NCBI RefSeq assembly: GCF_901538355.1 | Contig: NZ_LR593887.1 | Span: 3,820,920-3,884,919, forward strand | DNA: 64,000 nucleotides | Reading direction: 5' to 3' | Source of the DNA: Tuwongella immobilis | GTDB taxonomy: Bacteria > Planctomycetota > Planctomycetia > Gemmatales > Gemmataceae | Shown here: in pieces, positions 26,472 to 35,645 of the stretch | Position numbering within the stretch: the stretch's first letter is position 1 | Layout of the letters: every line of letters starts with the position of its first letter | The notes under the pieces: model-generated | The model's input: only the letters and a program-made list of their open reading frames with translations | What the model was told of the DNA's origin: nothing | Databases searched by the model: none | Translations under genes and position numbers: made by a program

Positions 26472-28271
26472 TCACTTTCCCTGCTGCAATCGATGATAGC
26501 GGTCCGGTGCCAGCCCCGTGAATACTTGCCGCCGTGGTTCGCCGCTGGGCCAATCCACGGTGACATTCACGGGCTCGCTCGCGGCCCCTAATCCCAACAC
26601 GATTCGACGATCATTGCTGGAAAGGTAGCTTGCCCCACCCTTTGCATAGCGCTTCCGAGTCTGCCCCGCCACCTCAACCGTAATCGTCGCTCCGACTACA
26701 TCCCGACGTTCGGAACCGATCAGCTCCATTCCGAGCCAATGATGCGTGGGCCGGTTGAGTCCCTCATTGCGAAGCATCAAGACGGGTTCATTCAATCGTG
26801 GGAACACGGCATCAATCCAACCGTCGTTATCAAGATCCGCGAGTGCTAAACCTCGACCACGAATTGGCTTCCGGAAGGCTGCCCCCGCTTGATCCACACG
26901 GTTGATGTATTTCCGATACTTCCCAACTTGTTGATTTTGAAACAACACGGGCGGCTGTCGCAAATTGTTGCGGGCAGGATAGCGCACCACGTGACCATTG
27001 GCGATGAGCAGATCTTCCCACCCATCGTTATCATAATCGATAAAACCAGTCCCGAATCCGACGTAAATCGGCCCCATCGCTCCGAGTCCGGCCAAGGGCG
27101 TTCCGTACGAAAACAGCATTCGTCCGCCCGGCGGCGTCAAATTCCGATACAGGGCATGAAATTCATTTTCGTAGTTCGTCACCCAAATCGACGGCCGATT
27201 GCTGCCGTCATAATCCGCCGCATCGATCCCCATGCTGCCATTGGGAACCCCATTGGCATCGCGGGCGACCCCGAGCGCAAAACCATTCTCTTCCAGGCGG
27301 ATGGTGCCGAGTTCCGACCGATTGATGTACAAAAAATTGTCTGTCGTATCGTTACCGACATAAATCTCAGGTTTCGAATCACCATTGAGATCGGCAATCA
27401 ACACCCCCAACCCTTTGCCATACTCCGCATCATCGCGCTTGACGCGAATCCCGGCGGCAGCGGAAACATCGGTAAACGTCCCATCACCGTTATTGCGAAA
27501 AAGCTGATGCGGAATACTGCCGTAAACCTTTGGCGCACAAACATCTTGCGGATATTGCGTGGAATAGCCCGGGCATTTGGGATTGTTCTCCCAAGACCAA
27601 TTAACATAATGACAGATATACAGATCTGGCCAACCGTCACCATCGAGATCGCCAAACGCCGCGCTCGAACTCCAGGAGCGATCCCCATCGAGCTTGGCCG
27701 CAGTGGTCACATCTTGAAAGCGACGTTTGCCGTTTGCATCGGGAACATTCTGATACAAAACGACACGTCCATACCCGGTCATCAGAAAATCGGGCCAGCC
27801 GTCGCGGTTATAATCAGCCACGGCAATCCCGTGACTGTACATCGGCGATGGACCGAATCCGACATCATCCGTTACATCTTGAAATCGAAAGTTCCCGAGA
27901 TTGCGATAGATTCGGCCAGGCAATCCGACAATCGTTCGGCGATCGGGGCCAACAAAATCCCCGCCACCCGGAAAGATGAGATCGAGCAATCCGTCCTGGT
28001 CGTAATCGATCACCCCGCCCCCACCACCAAGCGATTCCAGAATCGCAAAATGGTCTTTCTCTTCGCCATTGCGATATTCAAACGAGATGCCAGACTGATC
28101 GGTGACGTCTCGGAAATCACCCGGTTGGTCCGGAATCGGGATTGGATTGGGATCCGAGACACTCGATGGATCGAGTTGCGGAGTGCTGGGGGTCGTCGCG
28201 GGTTGACACCCGCTGAGCAGCATTCCAAGGACATAAACCAGACCAAACAGCCGGTGGGGAGAGAGCTGCAT
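26472..28271 (-). CDS. ASPIC/UnbV (CRTAC1-like) VCBS-repeat lipoprotein
   Basis: A 599-residue surface protein. The signal ends in the lipobox MLLSGC (Cys22). The body is a beta-propeller of FG-GAP/VCBS repeats with calcium-binding motifs such as VIDYDQDGLLDLIFPGG, VADYNRDGWPDFLMTGY, FGDLDGDGWPDLYI, IADLNGDSKPEIYVGND and FIDYDNDGWEDLLIANGH. The C-terminal ASPIC_UnbV domain (about 510-590) contains GATITVEVAGQTRKRYAKGGASYLSS and a final VTVDWPSGEPRRQVFTGL. Role unknown; it is expected to be an extracellular calcium-binding adhesion or matrix protein. AGGA precedes the ATG. Confidence 0.92.
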   Translation of the reverse strand: MQLSPHRLFGLVYVLGMLLSGCQPATTPSTPQLDPSSVSDPNPIPIPDQPGDFRDVTDQSGISFEYRNGEEKDHFAILESLGGGGGVIDYDQDGLLDLIFPGGGDFVGPDRRTIVGLPGRIYRNLGNFRFQDVTDDVGFGPSPMYSHGIAVADYNRDGWPDFLMTGYGRVVLYQNVPDANGKRRFQDVTTAAKLDGDRSWSSSAAFGDLDGDGWPDLYICHYVNWSWENNPKCPGYSTQYPQDVCAPKVYGSIPHQLFRNNGDGTFTDVSAAAGIRVKRDDAEYGKGLGVLIADLNGDSKPEIYVGNDTTDNFLYINRSELGTIRLEENGFALGVARDANGVPNGSMGIDAADYDGSNRPSIWVTNYENEFHALYRNLTPPGGRMLFSYGTPLAGLGAMGPIYVGFGTGFIDYDNDGWEDLLIANGHVVRYPARNNLRQPPVLFQNQQVGKYRKYINRVDQAGAAFRKPIRGRGLALADLDNDGWIDAVFPRLNEPVLMLRNEGLNRPTHHWLGMELIGSERRDVVGATITVEVAGQTRKRYAKGGASYLSSNDRRIVLGLGAASEPVNVTVDWPSGEPRRQVFTGLAPDRYHRLQQGK

Positions 28272-28283
28272 GGAGGAATTTCC

Positions 28284-28799
28284 TTACGGTTCCAAAAGGC
28301 GACGATGAATGGCATCCGCCACACTCGGATAGCGGGCCACCAGATCGGCTCGCTGTCCATGAACATAATCCGAATAATCAAATCCCGGAGCCATTGTCGC
28401 TCCGATCAGGGCAAACCGACCGCCCGGTTTGAGAATGCTACCTTGCCAAACTCCTCCGGGCACAACGACTTGCGGCCGTTGACCTTGGGCTAGATCGGTG
28501 CCGATTTCCAGCAAACAGGAGCTTCCATCTGGGAACAATTGAAGCATTTCGATTGGATCGCCCAGATAAAAATGAAAAATTTCGTCGGTCGGCAATTGGT
28601 GCATCACCGAAACGCTCGTCGGAGTGAGCAGGTAATAAATCGCTGTCCCCACCGAACGCGGGCCGGTGTGTGCCGCGTAGATGCCGCCAGCGATTGATTC
28701 CCGAGAGCGGTAGGTTTCGACGAAGTAACCACCTTCCATGGGATGTTGTTGCAGCCCCAAAATCTGAATGATTTGCTCTGCGGATTCTGGGGCTCCCAT
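28284..28799 (-). CDS. Cupin DUF985 family protein
   Basis: A 171-residue single-domain cupin. Diagnostic segments are LGLQQHPMEGGYFVETYRS, RSVGTAIYYLLTP, HQLPTDEIFHFYLGDPIEML and PGGVWQGSILKPGGRFALIGATMAPGFDYSDY, which match the DUF985 family (yeast YML079w type) with probable sugar-nucleotide or small-ligand binding. The start at 28799 has AAAGGG six bases upstream; an earlier TTG would add seven residues. It is 12 bases upstream of the ASPIC/UnbV gene on the same strand. Confidence 0.88.
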   Translation of the reverse strand: MGAPESAEQIIQILGLQQHPMEGGYFVETYRSRESIAGGIYAAHTGPRSVGTAIYYLLTPTSVSVMHQLPTDEIFHFYLGDPIEMLQLFPDGSSCLLEIGTDLAQGQRPQVVVPGGVWQGSILKPGGRFALIGATMAPGFDYSDYVHGQRADLVARYPSVADAIHRRLLEP

Positions 28800-28826
28800 G
28801 ATCATCCCTTTCTCAAACAATCCGAA

Positions 28827-29855
28827 TCAAGCCAATGCCGAGAGAACCGCGTAGCCGCGACGGTGATCGGTAATCACTTCCCCAAACACTTCTTCGACCA
28901 TTGGTGCCACTTTGTTGGGCGTCTTGGTGACGAGATAGAACCGCCCACCCACGGCCAGCAATGGACGCGATGCCTCGATAAATTGACGAGCGATTGACAA
29001 ATTCGCGTGATACGGCGGATTCGCCAGCACCACATCGATCGAGCCCGATCCAATTCCATCGAATTGCGGCGACGCAATCGCCCGAAACTGAGTCAAGCCA
29101 TTGGCTTGCGCATTTTGCTCGGCCAGGGCGATTGCTCGAACATTCGAATCCAGAAACGTCACCGCCCCATCGGGGCCACAGCGTTGCCAGGCGATGCACC
29201 CATTGGTACCGGTGCCGCAGCCGAGATCCAGCACCCGCATTCCGGGGCCAATGTCCGCCACTTCGACCAGCGCCCGGGCTCCGTGATCCATATCGCCGTA
29301 GGTGAACACCCCCGGACGCGAGCGAAAATTCATCGATGGGAAATCACCGACGCGGGCATGAAAGTTGAGTTCATGGCGGCGACGTTCGCGTTCCCCGGTG
29401 CGATAGCTCCACAGAACGGTGCCTTCGTCAATTGCCGGGGCGATGCTGACTTTCCCGTAGATTTTTTTATGCCATTTCGGGCACAGAATTTCGGGATTCG
29501 TTTCCGATAAGGTCAGCAGAATCCCATCCGGTTTGAGAATGTGGAATGCCTGTTCGAGCATGTCCAATTTCAACTCGCGTTCGCCCATCGTTTGCATGGG
29601 ATAGATCGCGGCGGCAAACGTCTCGGTGAGATCCCACAAATCGGGAAGGGTTTGGATCGTCGCTTGCACATTTCGCGCATCAAGTTCCGCCTGAAGGCGT
29701 TGCGCTTGAAACAGGTCCATCTGGTAGCATGTGATCGGGCCGTGCTCCGCACAGGCTTGTACCAGATCGGCAACCGGACGCGGCGACCCGAGAATAATGC
29801 ATAATGGAAATTGGAGACGGGGCCGGGCCAGCTCCAACAACGGCAAAATCTTCAT
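28827..29855 (-). CDS. RsmC/RlmG-like class I methyltransferase
   Basis: A 342-residue methyltransferase of the MTS family (methyltransferase small domain), whose relatives methylate a guanine N2 in rRNA. The N-terminal half is a degenerate domain; the C-terminal half has motif I RVLDLGCGTGTNG, acidic motif II VTFLDSNVRAIALAEQNAQ, the catalytic-type NPPYHANLSIARQFIEASRPLL and GGRFYLVTKTPNKV. The NPPY motif supports a base amine as target. ATG 29855 lies 19 bases after the upstream anti-sigma gene; an upstream extension would overlap it. The exact rRNA target cannot be given. Confidence 0.83.
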   Translation of the reverse strand: MKILPLLELARPRLQFPLCIILGSPRPVADLVQACAEHGPITCYQMDLFQAQRLQAELDARNVQATIQTLPDLWDLTETFAAAIYPMQTMGERELKLDMLEQAFHILKPDGILLTLSETNPEILCPKWHKKIYGKVSIAPAIDEGTVLWSYRTGERERRRHELNFHARVGDFPSMNFRSRPGVFTYGDMDHGARALVEVADIGPGMRVLDLGCGTGTNGCIAWQRCGPDGAVTFLDSNVRAIALAEQNAQANGLTQFRAIASPQFDGIGSGSIDVVLANPPYHANLSIARQFIEASRPLLAVGGRFYLVTKTPNKVAPMVEEVFGEVITDHRRGYAVLSALA

Positions 29856-29874
29856 ACCGATTTCACACCAACGG

Positions 29875-30507
29875 TCAGCGCGACCGGGTGGGAGACGCAA
29901 CACGCGTCGGCTCGGTCACTGGAATTGGGCCCGGCTCGGAGGCACGATTGGCGACTCGCGATCGCGGGGCCACATGATTTAAAGGATCGTATCCATCTGG
30001 TTCGCCTGCGACAACGGCCTCAACCGCCGGCTGGAATTGATCCGGAACTTTCCAGGGGGAGCCAGGTTGAGCGGGCGGTTCCTGCACCAGTTGCGTCTCG
30101 GGCGCAGCATGAACTTGCAGTGGTTCGGCTTGGGTTTCCGGTGGTAACTCGGTTCGCCACCCCGGTAGCACAAGGAATACCGCCATGGCCAGCGCGCCGA
30201 CACCAGTCCAAACGGCCGGGTGTCCGACATAAATGCGACGCTGCACCAACCATGCAAACGGTTTGGGATGCATGAGGCGATCGCGGACCACTTTCCGATA
30301 TTCAGGATTCGGTTGGAGTGGTGCGTTACCCACCGCCAATAGCGTGAGTTGCACGGCTTGCGCGAGTGCTTCACGGGCGGATTGCTGTTCGGCTAGTTGC
30401 TGCTCGAAGGCGGCGGCGGCATCTGGATTGAGTTCCCCCGCGACATACAAAAGAGCATCTCGCATGACGGCGTCCTCAATCGCTTCCGGGTGCTGCGGAT
30501 CGCGCAT
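29875..30507 (-). CDS. Probable membrane anti-sigma factor (no zinc motif)
   Basis: A 210-residue protein that overlaps the upstream ECF sigma gene by 32 bases, the usual arrangement for a sigma/anti-sigma pair. Residues 14-60 form the helical start (LLYVAGELNPDAAAAFEQQLAEQ) seen in anti-sigma factors, but the H-x3-C-x2-C zinc motif is absent. A single membrane segment lies at about 98-116, followed by an extracytoplasmic Pro/Glu-rich tail. The topology and overlap support an anti-sigma role; it is inference from position and shape. Confidence 0.72.
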   Translation of the reverse strand: MRDPQHPEAIEDAVMRDALLYVAGELNPDAAAAFEQQLAEQQSAREALAQAVQLTLLAVGNAPLQPNPEYRKVVRDRLMHPKPFAWLVQRRIYVGHPAVWTGVGALAMAVFLVLPGWRTELPPETQAEPLQVHAAPETQLVQEPPAQPGSPWKVPDQFQPAVEAVVAGEPDGYDPLNHVAPRSRVANRASEPGPIPVTEPTRVASPTRSR

Positions 30508-31045
30508 GCTGTTGCTCCCAGAGAGTGCGTAAGCGTTTCAACCCCTCGTGCATCCGAGCGAGGGCGGTATTCAGCGGACAATCCTGGTCCTGGGCAATCT
30601 GTCGAAACGGCTTCCCTTCGTAAATCCGTGCTCGAATCACGTCCCGTTGCAGGGGTGGCAGTTGATCGAGCAAACGACGGACCTGCTGCACCTGTTCGGC
30701 ACGCAGCACTTGGTCGTCGGGAGCCAACTCGGTCGCAGCAAAACCGAGTGCGGCATCTTCGGGTTGTTCGGCTCGACGTTTCTGTTTGCGTTTAGTCAGC
30801 ATGGCTTGCCGATACGCAACCGTGTAAAGCCAACTCTTCAAAGATTCCGCGCGAACCGATGGAATATGCTCAAGTGCCTTGATGAATGTCTCTTGTAAGG
30901 CATCCTCGGCTTGGTGGTGATCCCGGAGCATCCCCAGCAGAAAGTGAAACAGCCCCTGTTCGTAGCGTTCAAATAACGCTTCGAGGGCGAATTCATCGCC
31001 TGCTTGAAAATGCGCCAGCAGTTCGCCATCCGAGAGGCTCGACAT
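30476..31045 (-). CDS. ECF (RpoE-type) RNA polymerase sigma factor
   Basis: A 189-residue ECF sigma factor. Region 2: FEALFERYEQGLFHFLLGMLRDHHQAEDALQETFIKAL-like sequence at about 25-60; region 4: LPPLQRDVIRARIYEGKPFRQIAQDQDCPLNTALARMHEGLKRLR at about 130-175. ATG 31045 is used; an in-frame GTG lies nine bases upstream and cannot be excluded. Its 3' end overlaps the putative anti-sigma gene by 32 bases, so the two are co-translated. Upstream, an ATGATATCAT palindrome (31097-31106) and an inverted repeat (31118-31153) may be part of its promoter. Confidence 0.91.
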   Translation of the reverse strand: MSSLSDGELLAHFQAGDEFALEALFERYEQGLFHFLLGMLRDHHQAEDALQETFIKALEHIPSVRAESLKSWLYTVAYRQAMLTKRKQKRRAEQPEDAALGFAATELAPDDQVLRAEQVQQVRRLLDQLPPLQRDVIRARIYEGKPFRQIAQDQDCPLNTALARMHEGLKRLRTLWEQQHARSAAPGSD

Positions 31046-31117
31046 CGTTGGCACTCGAAAGTCGAATTGACAAGCAACTCCGAATCCATCGGTTCCATGA
31101 TATCATAGCAACGCGAC

Positions 31118-31153
31118 CGATGCAAACAAGCGCGATCTGGCCCATTTGCATCG
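31118..31153. promoter_or_regulatory. Inverted repeat between zinc-ribbon gene and ECF sigma gene
   Basis: CGATGCAAA (31118-31126) pairs perfectly with TTTGCATCG (31145-31153) across an 18-base loop. It could be an operator for the ECF sigma promoter or a weak terminator of the upstream minus-strand gene. No T-run follows in the minus direction. Confidence 0.35.
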
Positions 31154-31181
31154 ATCGATTCAAAAAATGAGAATTCGGAGC

Positions 31182-31865
31182 TTATTTCGGTGGCGGAGCT
31201 TCTTGGAAGCCTGCCCGGACTTCGGGATCGCGCAAAACAATCACAGCCATCAGACCGACAAGCAACGGAGTGGCGAGAACGCCCCCGGCCATCGCCCAAG
31301 GATACGATTCGAGATTCTGCATTTTCGATGCTCCCAAGCAAATCAGAGCACCGTAGCCTCCGACCAACACGAACCCACCCATGTACAACAGTTGCTGCTT
31401 CATCTTCTCATCAGAAACGGCCTTCCCTTCGTTGAACACGAGCGGGAACATCATCCAAATGAAGCCAACAACGGCCGCGAGACCGACTAACATCCCCGCA
31501 CCAACGAGATAGTTCGCCGGCTTCACCAACTTCGCGATCGCAGGCCCACGCTTGCTTTTTGGGTATTTATCTCGGAGTTCGCCGAAGTGAATCGCTTTGG
31601 CTTTCTTTTCCGATTCGGTGAGTTCCTGTTCCGTTTCAACTCCATATGGATTCAAATCATCTTCATCCGATCCGGAGTTGACCGGCGGCGGGGGCGGCGG
31701 CGGCGGGGGAACCGCCACCGGCTTGGCCTTCGGTTTGGCAGCGCCCGCCAGTTTCGGAACGAACACTGCCGAACATTCCGGACATCGAATTTTCTTGCCC
31801 ACTGGAAGGTCGTCTGGAAGTTTCAAGACGGCTTCGCATTCGGGACACGTCACCTTGATCGCCAT
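31182..31865 (-). CDS. Zinc-ribbon membrane protein
   Basis: A 227-residue protein. The N-terminus is an MJ0042-type zinc ribbon with two CPEC knuckles (Cys7/Cys10 and Cys28/Cys31). A polyproline run (nine or more Pro, about 53-61) and an acidic linker follow, then three hydrophobic segments (about 120-145, 160-185 and 190-215). The domain order, ribbon-linker-membrane, is common in planctomycete proteins of unknown role. GAGGGG precedes ATG 31865. It follows the methyltransferase gene by 32 bases and may be co-transcribed with it. Confidence 0.8.
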   Translation of the reverse strand: MAIKVTCPECEAVLKLPDDLPVGKKIRCPECSAVFVPKLAGAAKPKAKPVAVPPPPPPPPPVNSGSDEDDLNPYGVETEQELTESEKKAKAIHFGELRDKYPKSKRGPAIAKLVKPANYLVGAGMLVGLAAVVGFIWMMFPLVFNEGKAVSDEKMKQQLLYMGGFVLVGGYGALICLGASKMQNLESYPWAMAGGVLATPLLVGLMAVIVLRDPEVRAGFQEAPPPK

Positions 31866-31897
31866 GCTTACCCCTCGCAAACCTCGCCGAAGTGGAA

Positions 31898-32998
31898 TCA
31901 GGCGAATGGTTTCTGCCAGACACCAATCATCGCCGGTTGACCCAAAATGCGGACTTTCAGCATTCGTTCCGGGTACCAGCCATACGGTTCAATTGCCGAT
32001 CGCAATAATTCCGGTTCGGATACCAGATAGACGGCTTTCCCGCCCGGCTTCAGGACTCGATTCGATTCCCGAATCATTTTTTGATACAGCGGGCCAATCT
32101 CTTCAGGCGTACTTAACTGCTTACCAAATGGCGGGTTCGAAATCACGCGGTCGACCGCCGCCGATGGCAACGGCAACCGGGTCGCATCCCATTGGGCCAA
32201 CGGTGTTGGACCAACTTTTTGCAGATTCGTGACCGCCGCTCGCAACGCATTCGGTTCCAGATCGCCTCCCCAGGTGGTGATCCGCCCTTCTCGACGCAGC
32301 TTCGCCAGCTCAATTTGCTCCGCCAACAGCGTGCCAGCGCCGCACATGGGGTCCAGCACAATCTGCCCCGGTGTGGCCCCCGCCAAGCGCACCATGGCTG
32401 CCGCCAGCGACGGTCGAAGCGAGGCGGGCATATGCTCTGTTTTATACGCTCGATGCCGCATGGTTCGTTCGGACAATCGCACGCCACAAAACGCAGTCGA
32501 GCCACGAATATTCAGCCAAACTTCAAATCCTGCATTCTCACTCGCAGGCACCCAACCCGGGGGCAATTTCCCGCCCAGCCCCTTGGCCATCGCTTTGCCA
32601 GCATCCATTCGACGATAGACATGCTCGCCGATCATCTGCGTGACCAATCGGTACGTCCCGCGACCTTTGGGCTTTCGATGAACCATGTGGTGCAACCGAA
32701 CCATCTCGCGCCAATCGACTTCCGACTCGGTCCATTCTTGGATCGACTTCAGATCGACCGCCCGATAGGTGAGCGCATCGGTCCCCCACGCGAACAGAAA
32801 CACGTCCTCGACCGTCCGCAATAAGAGGACCGATTCGTCCAGAACCGGGACGCGAAAAATCACGACGCCTCGATCGGTTTTGCGAACCATGCCGCCCAAA
32901 TCGCGGGTAATTTCGTCGGCTGCAACGGATTCCAACCCCGGATGCACGAGGGCAAACAAGGGCGGAAGCCGATCTTCATCACGCCGCTGACGGGCCAT
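31898..32998 (-). CDS. THUMP-domain RNA methyltransferase (UPF0020/TrmN-like)
   Basis: A 366-residue enzyme with an N-terminal THUMP-like RNA-binding domain (about 10-165) and a C-terminal Rossmann methyltransferase (about 190-360). Motifs: ALVHPGLESVAADEI near the N-terminus, ASLRPSLAAAMVRLAG, VLDPMCGAGTLLAEQ and SNPPFGKQLS, the NPPF being typical of enzymes that methylate a base amine in rRNA or tRNA (RlmL/Trm14/TrmN group). It most likely makes N2-methylguanosine in tRNA or rRNA. AAGGAA precedes the ATG. Confidence 0.88.
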   Translation of the reverse strand: MARQRRDEDRLPPLFALVHPGLESVAADEITRDLGGMVRKTDRGVVIFRVPVLDESVLLLRTVEDVFLFAWGTDALTYRAVDLKSIQEWTESEVDWREMVRLHHMVHRKPKGRGTYRLVTQMIGEHVYRRMDAGKAMAKGLGGKLPPGWVPASENAGFEVWLNIRGSTAFCGVRLSERTMRHRAYKTEHMPASLRPSLAAAMVRLAGATPGQIVLDPMCGAGTLLAEQIELAKLRREGRITTWGGDLEPNALRAAVTNLQKVGPTPLAQWDATRLPLPSAAVDRVISNPPFGKQLSTPEEIGPLYQKMIRESNRVLKPGGKAVYLVSEPELLRSAIEPYGWYPERMLKVRILGQPAMIGVWQKPFA

Positions 32999-33014
32999 TC
33001 CAATTCCTTTCCAA

Positions 33015-33806
33015 TCAAATCAACGACAAACGCGGTCGATATTGTTCCACTGTCCGAACGACGGCAACCGGAATCTCATCATCGTCAAACAACCAAACTC
33101 GCCCACCCAACCCGCGAATCGGACCATCGGGAACCGCGGTGCAATCGGTCGCAACCCCAAGTCGCAGTTCATCTTCCGTCTGATTACCAGTTTGAGCGTA
33201 GAGCATCGGCATGACGGCAGAATCCCAAATCTCGCCCGTCACCAACTCCACTCGAACCGGCCGAACATATCGGCGAACGAGATCGGAACGATCGAGATAA
33301 ACCGGATCTTCGATCTCCACCGGCTCATCCAAAAATTGCAAACGTCGCCACTGCGAGGCCGCCACCCAGACCCAGCGACCATCAACAAACAATTCGAGTG
33401 TATCGCCCAGGAGATCGTCCAGATCGCGCCAGCGTTCGCACTCGATGCCGTCGCAGGCAATCACGGTGCGCTGTTGATCCGTTTGCCGCGAGAGCCGATC
33501 GACAATCGCAACTGCTTTTTGGGGCTTCTGTTGCGACAATTGTCGAAGCGCGTGAATCCGTTGTTCCAGCTCCGCGGATTCCGCAGCGGGCTGGGGCAAT
33601 GCCTCGGGATAGTGACGGGATTGGTCCGCTCGAAACGCCGCCTGCAACGACGCATCCCGCGCCAGTTTCAACGCTTGCGGCCAATCACCGAGCATGGCAT
33701 GGAGCAGCGCCAGACAATCCTGATCCGCTTCGAGATCCGACGAGGATCGGAGTTGGGCCTGAATTGCCGCAACGCCCGCCAGAATGTCAGTTAACTCAAT
33801 CATCAT
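33015..33806 (-). CDS. ImpE/SciE-like protein (type VI secretion accessory family)
   Basis: A 263-residue protein. The N-terminal half is helical and TPR-like (LLHAMLGDWPQALKLARDAS). The C-terminal half has ELFVDGRWVWVAASQWRRLQF and VYLDRSDLVRRYVRPVRVEL, followed by SAVMPMLYAQT, matching the shape of the ImpE/SciE family, where F-x-DGRY-x-WVP and the LPVLY motif recur. No other type VI gene is nearby, so a secretion role is not implied. ATG 33806 begins one base after the stop of the upstream gene (TGACATG), with no separate ribosome site, so translation is coupled. The family call is moderate. Confidence 0.62.
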   Translation of the reverse strand: MMIELTDILAGVAAIQAQLRSSSDLEADQDCLALLHAMLGDWPQALKLARDASLQAAFRADQSRHYPEALPQPAAESAELEQRIHALRQLSQQKPQKAVAIVDRLSRQTDQQRTVIACDGIECERWRDLDDLLGDTLELFVDGRWVWVAASQWRRLQFLDEPVEIEDPVYLDRSDLVRRYVRPVRVELVTGEIWDSAVMPMLYAQTGNQTEDELRLGVATDCTAVPDGPIRGLGGRVWLFDDDEIPVAVVRTVEQYRPRLSLI

Positions 33807-33807
33807 G

Positions 33808-35532
33808 TCAATAACGGAATGCCGAGAACGGCCGCCCCTTGGATTCGATTCGCCAAACTTCTTTCTTATTGCGATCGAACTCCGCGACAAAGGGGGTATT
33901 TCCTCCAGCAACAAGAATGTTGCCATTTCGCAGCCGTTGAACCCGCGTGGGAGTCTGAACCGCAAGCTCCCAAACCAATTTCCCGCGTGGATCGAACTCG
34001 GCAATTCGGTTGCCCGCCACATACGATGCGATCAACACGTTCCCGTTCGGCATCAAATCAAACCCGCCCCACCCCGTCGTATTTCCAACGGGAATCGAAC
34101 GAATCTCTTTTCGATCGGTCCCGTATTCGATCAGCCGCCCGTTGGTCAGACAGAATAGGTGACCATTTCGCCCCAAACGAGCATGGTAAATGGTCCCCGG
34201 AATCGAAGGAAACTTCCCCACTTCCTTCAAATCTGGGGTCAGTTCATGCAGGCTGCTCATCGTCGCAATAAACGTATTCCCATTGGGGAGACGCTGACAA
34301 CTGACGGGATTGCCAGAGATTCGCTTTGTCGTCCAAACCACTTTGCCGGATCGATCCCGTTCGGTCACCACTCCGCCGTAATACTCGGCGATTAACAATC
34401 GATTCTTCGGCAGAATTTGCACATCCACGGGCCCCGAAACATCGGTCCATTCCATGCGCATCTGTTTATTGGAATCGACTTCAAACACACGCCCCGAACC
34501 GGAGATATTCCCGCCGTTGCGGTCCACTTCGAGAACGAGCGTCAGATTTTTCAGGGATGCCCCGGATTCAAGTCGCTTGACTAGATCGATTTTCTCCCCG
34601 TCGCGTTTCCACCAGGCTTCCCACATTTGCCGCGCACGCCGACGATTATTCGCATCCACACCATTGAGAACAACCGGCGGCATCTCATCACCAATCAATT
34701 GGCAGAGCAAATCTTCCACTTGGTAGGCGATCGATTCACTTCCTTGTTCGAACAGTTGCAACAGAGCCGGAATTCGTTCGCGCTGCCCCTGCCGAACCAA
34801 ATGCACCAACACATGAAAGCGAATCTCGGTATCGGAATCATTGACCAACCGATCCGCATCGCGAAGCGGCTGTTTCAAATCAATCAACAATCGCACACCG
34901 ACAAGACGATGCCCCGCTTCGGCCGATTCGCTGAGAGACTTGAGCTGCGGATCGACGCCCGCCTTGGTACGAAAATGATCCAGCAGTTGCGAGTAGATGG
35001 ATTCGTAAAGGTAATCCGAATCGCGGTTTGCGATCATGAAACGGAATAAGGTATCCAGTGTTCCCGGCGGCTGTTGATCGAGCAACCACCAGCTTGCCGC
35101 CAAGAATTTCTCGGGGTCGTTCTCGGCGACTAATTGCGCAAGGCATCGGTTCGCCCGTCGCGAGACTTCGGCATCATTCGAATTGGCGGCGTCGCGCAAT
35201 TGTGGAATCACCTGCGCCCCGGCAGCAAGCAATTGAGCGGATGCACTCTCGCGTTCATCGAATGATTCGGCACCTAACTGCAACACCCACGTCTGAACCT
35301 GCGATCGATCACTTGCCCGGAGGAGTCGAGTTCGGAAGTATGCCAACAGCTCATTGGCATCCACTGGGATTTTCGAATCCAGCAGGATTTGACGGTAGCG
35401 TTTGCGAAGGGATTCTCGGTCAGTCGCCTCGGAAGTTGATTCCAGGGCGGGAGATGTGGCGTTTGGCGGTTGGGCGAATGTAGACAGACCGCCGACCAGA
35501 AGCGCAACCGCAATCCATGCGAGCCGTTTCAT
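33808..35532 (-). CDS. Exported HEAT-repeat plus beta-propeller protein
   Basis: A 574-residue protein with signal peptide (about 1-20). Residues about 80-270 read as HEAT-like helices (ASAQLLAAGAQVIPQLRDAANSN, DTEIRFHVLVHLVRQGQRERIPALLQLF). From about 330 a PQQ/NHL-like beta-propeller follows with regular NGN-centred blades (LPNGNTFIATMSSL, MPNGNVLIASYVAG, LRNGNILVAGGNT). The architecture suggests an extracytoplasmic binding or scaffolding protein; no catalytic residues were recognised. GGAGG precedes the ATG. It is coupled to the ImpE-like gene downstream. Confidence 0.8.
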   Translation of the reverse strand: MKRLAWIAVALLVGGLSTFAQPPNATSPALESTSEATDRESLRKRYRQILLDSKIPVDANELLAYFRTRLLRASDRSQVQTWVLQLGAESFDERESASAQLLAAGAQVIPQLRDAANSNDAEVSRRANRCLAQLVAENDPEKFLAASWWLLDQQPPGTLDTLFRFMIANRDSDYLYESIYSQLLDHFRTKAGVDPQLKSLSESAEAGHRLVGVRLLIDLKQPLRDADRLVNDSDTEIRFHVLVHLVRQGQRERIPALLQLFEQGSESIAYQVEDLLCQLIGDEMPPVVLNGVDANNRRRARQMWEAWWKRDGEKIDLVKRLESGASLKNLTLVLEVDRNGGNISGSGRVFEVDSNKQMRMEWTDVSGPVDVQILPKNRLLIAEYYGGVVTERDRSGKVVWTTKRISGNPVSCQRLPNGNTFIATMSSLHELTPDLKEVGKFPSIPGTIYHARLGRNGHLFCLTNGRLIEYGTDRKEIRSIPVGNTTGWGGFDLMPNGNVLIASYVAGNRIAEFDPRGKLVWELAVQTPTRVQRLRNGNILVAGGNTPFVAEFDRNKKEVWRIESKGRPFSAFRY

Positions 35533-35645
35533 CGAAGTGCCTCCACGATGGAAGGAGCGAAACGATCACGAATATCCGATCTGACTTCGATTGGATCGAC
35601 TCAATCGGGCGGGAGAGGGTCGCCCGAGCGGAGCGGAGGTGACAT

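Noticed and set aside
26889-28493. A 534-codon plus-strand open frame opposite the ASPIC/UnbV gene
   Set aside because: Antisense to a gene with clear repeats and lipobox; no homology-like pattern.
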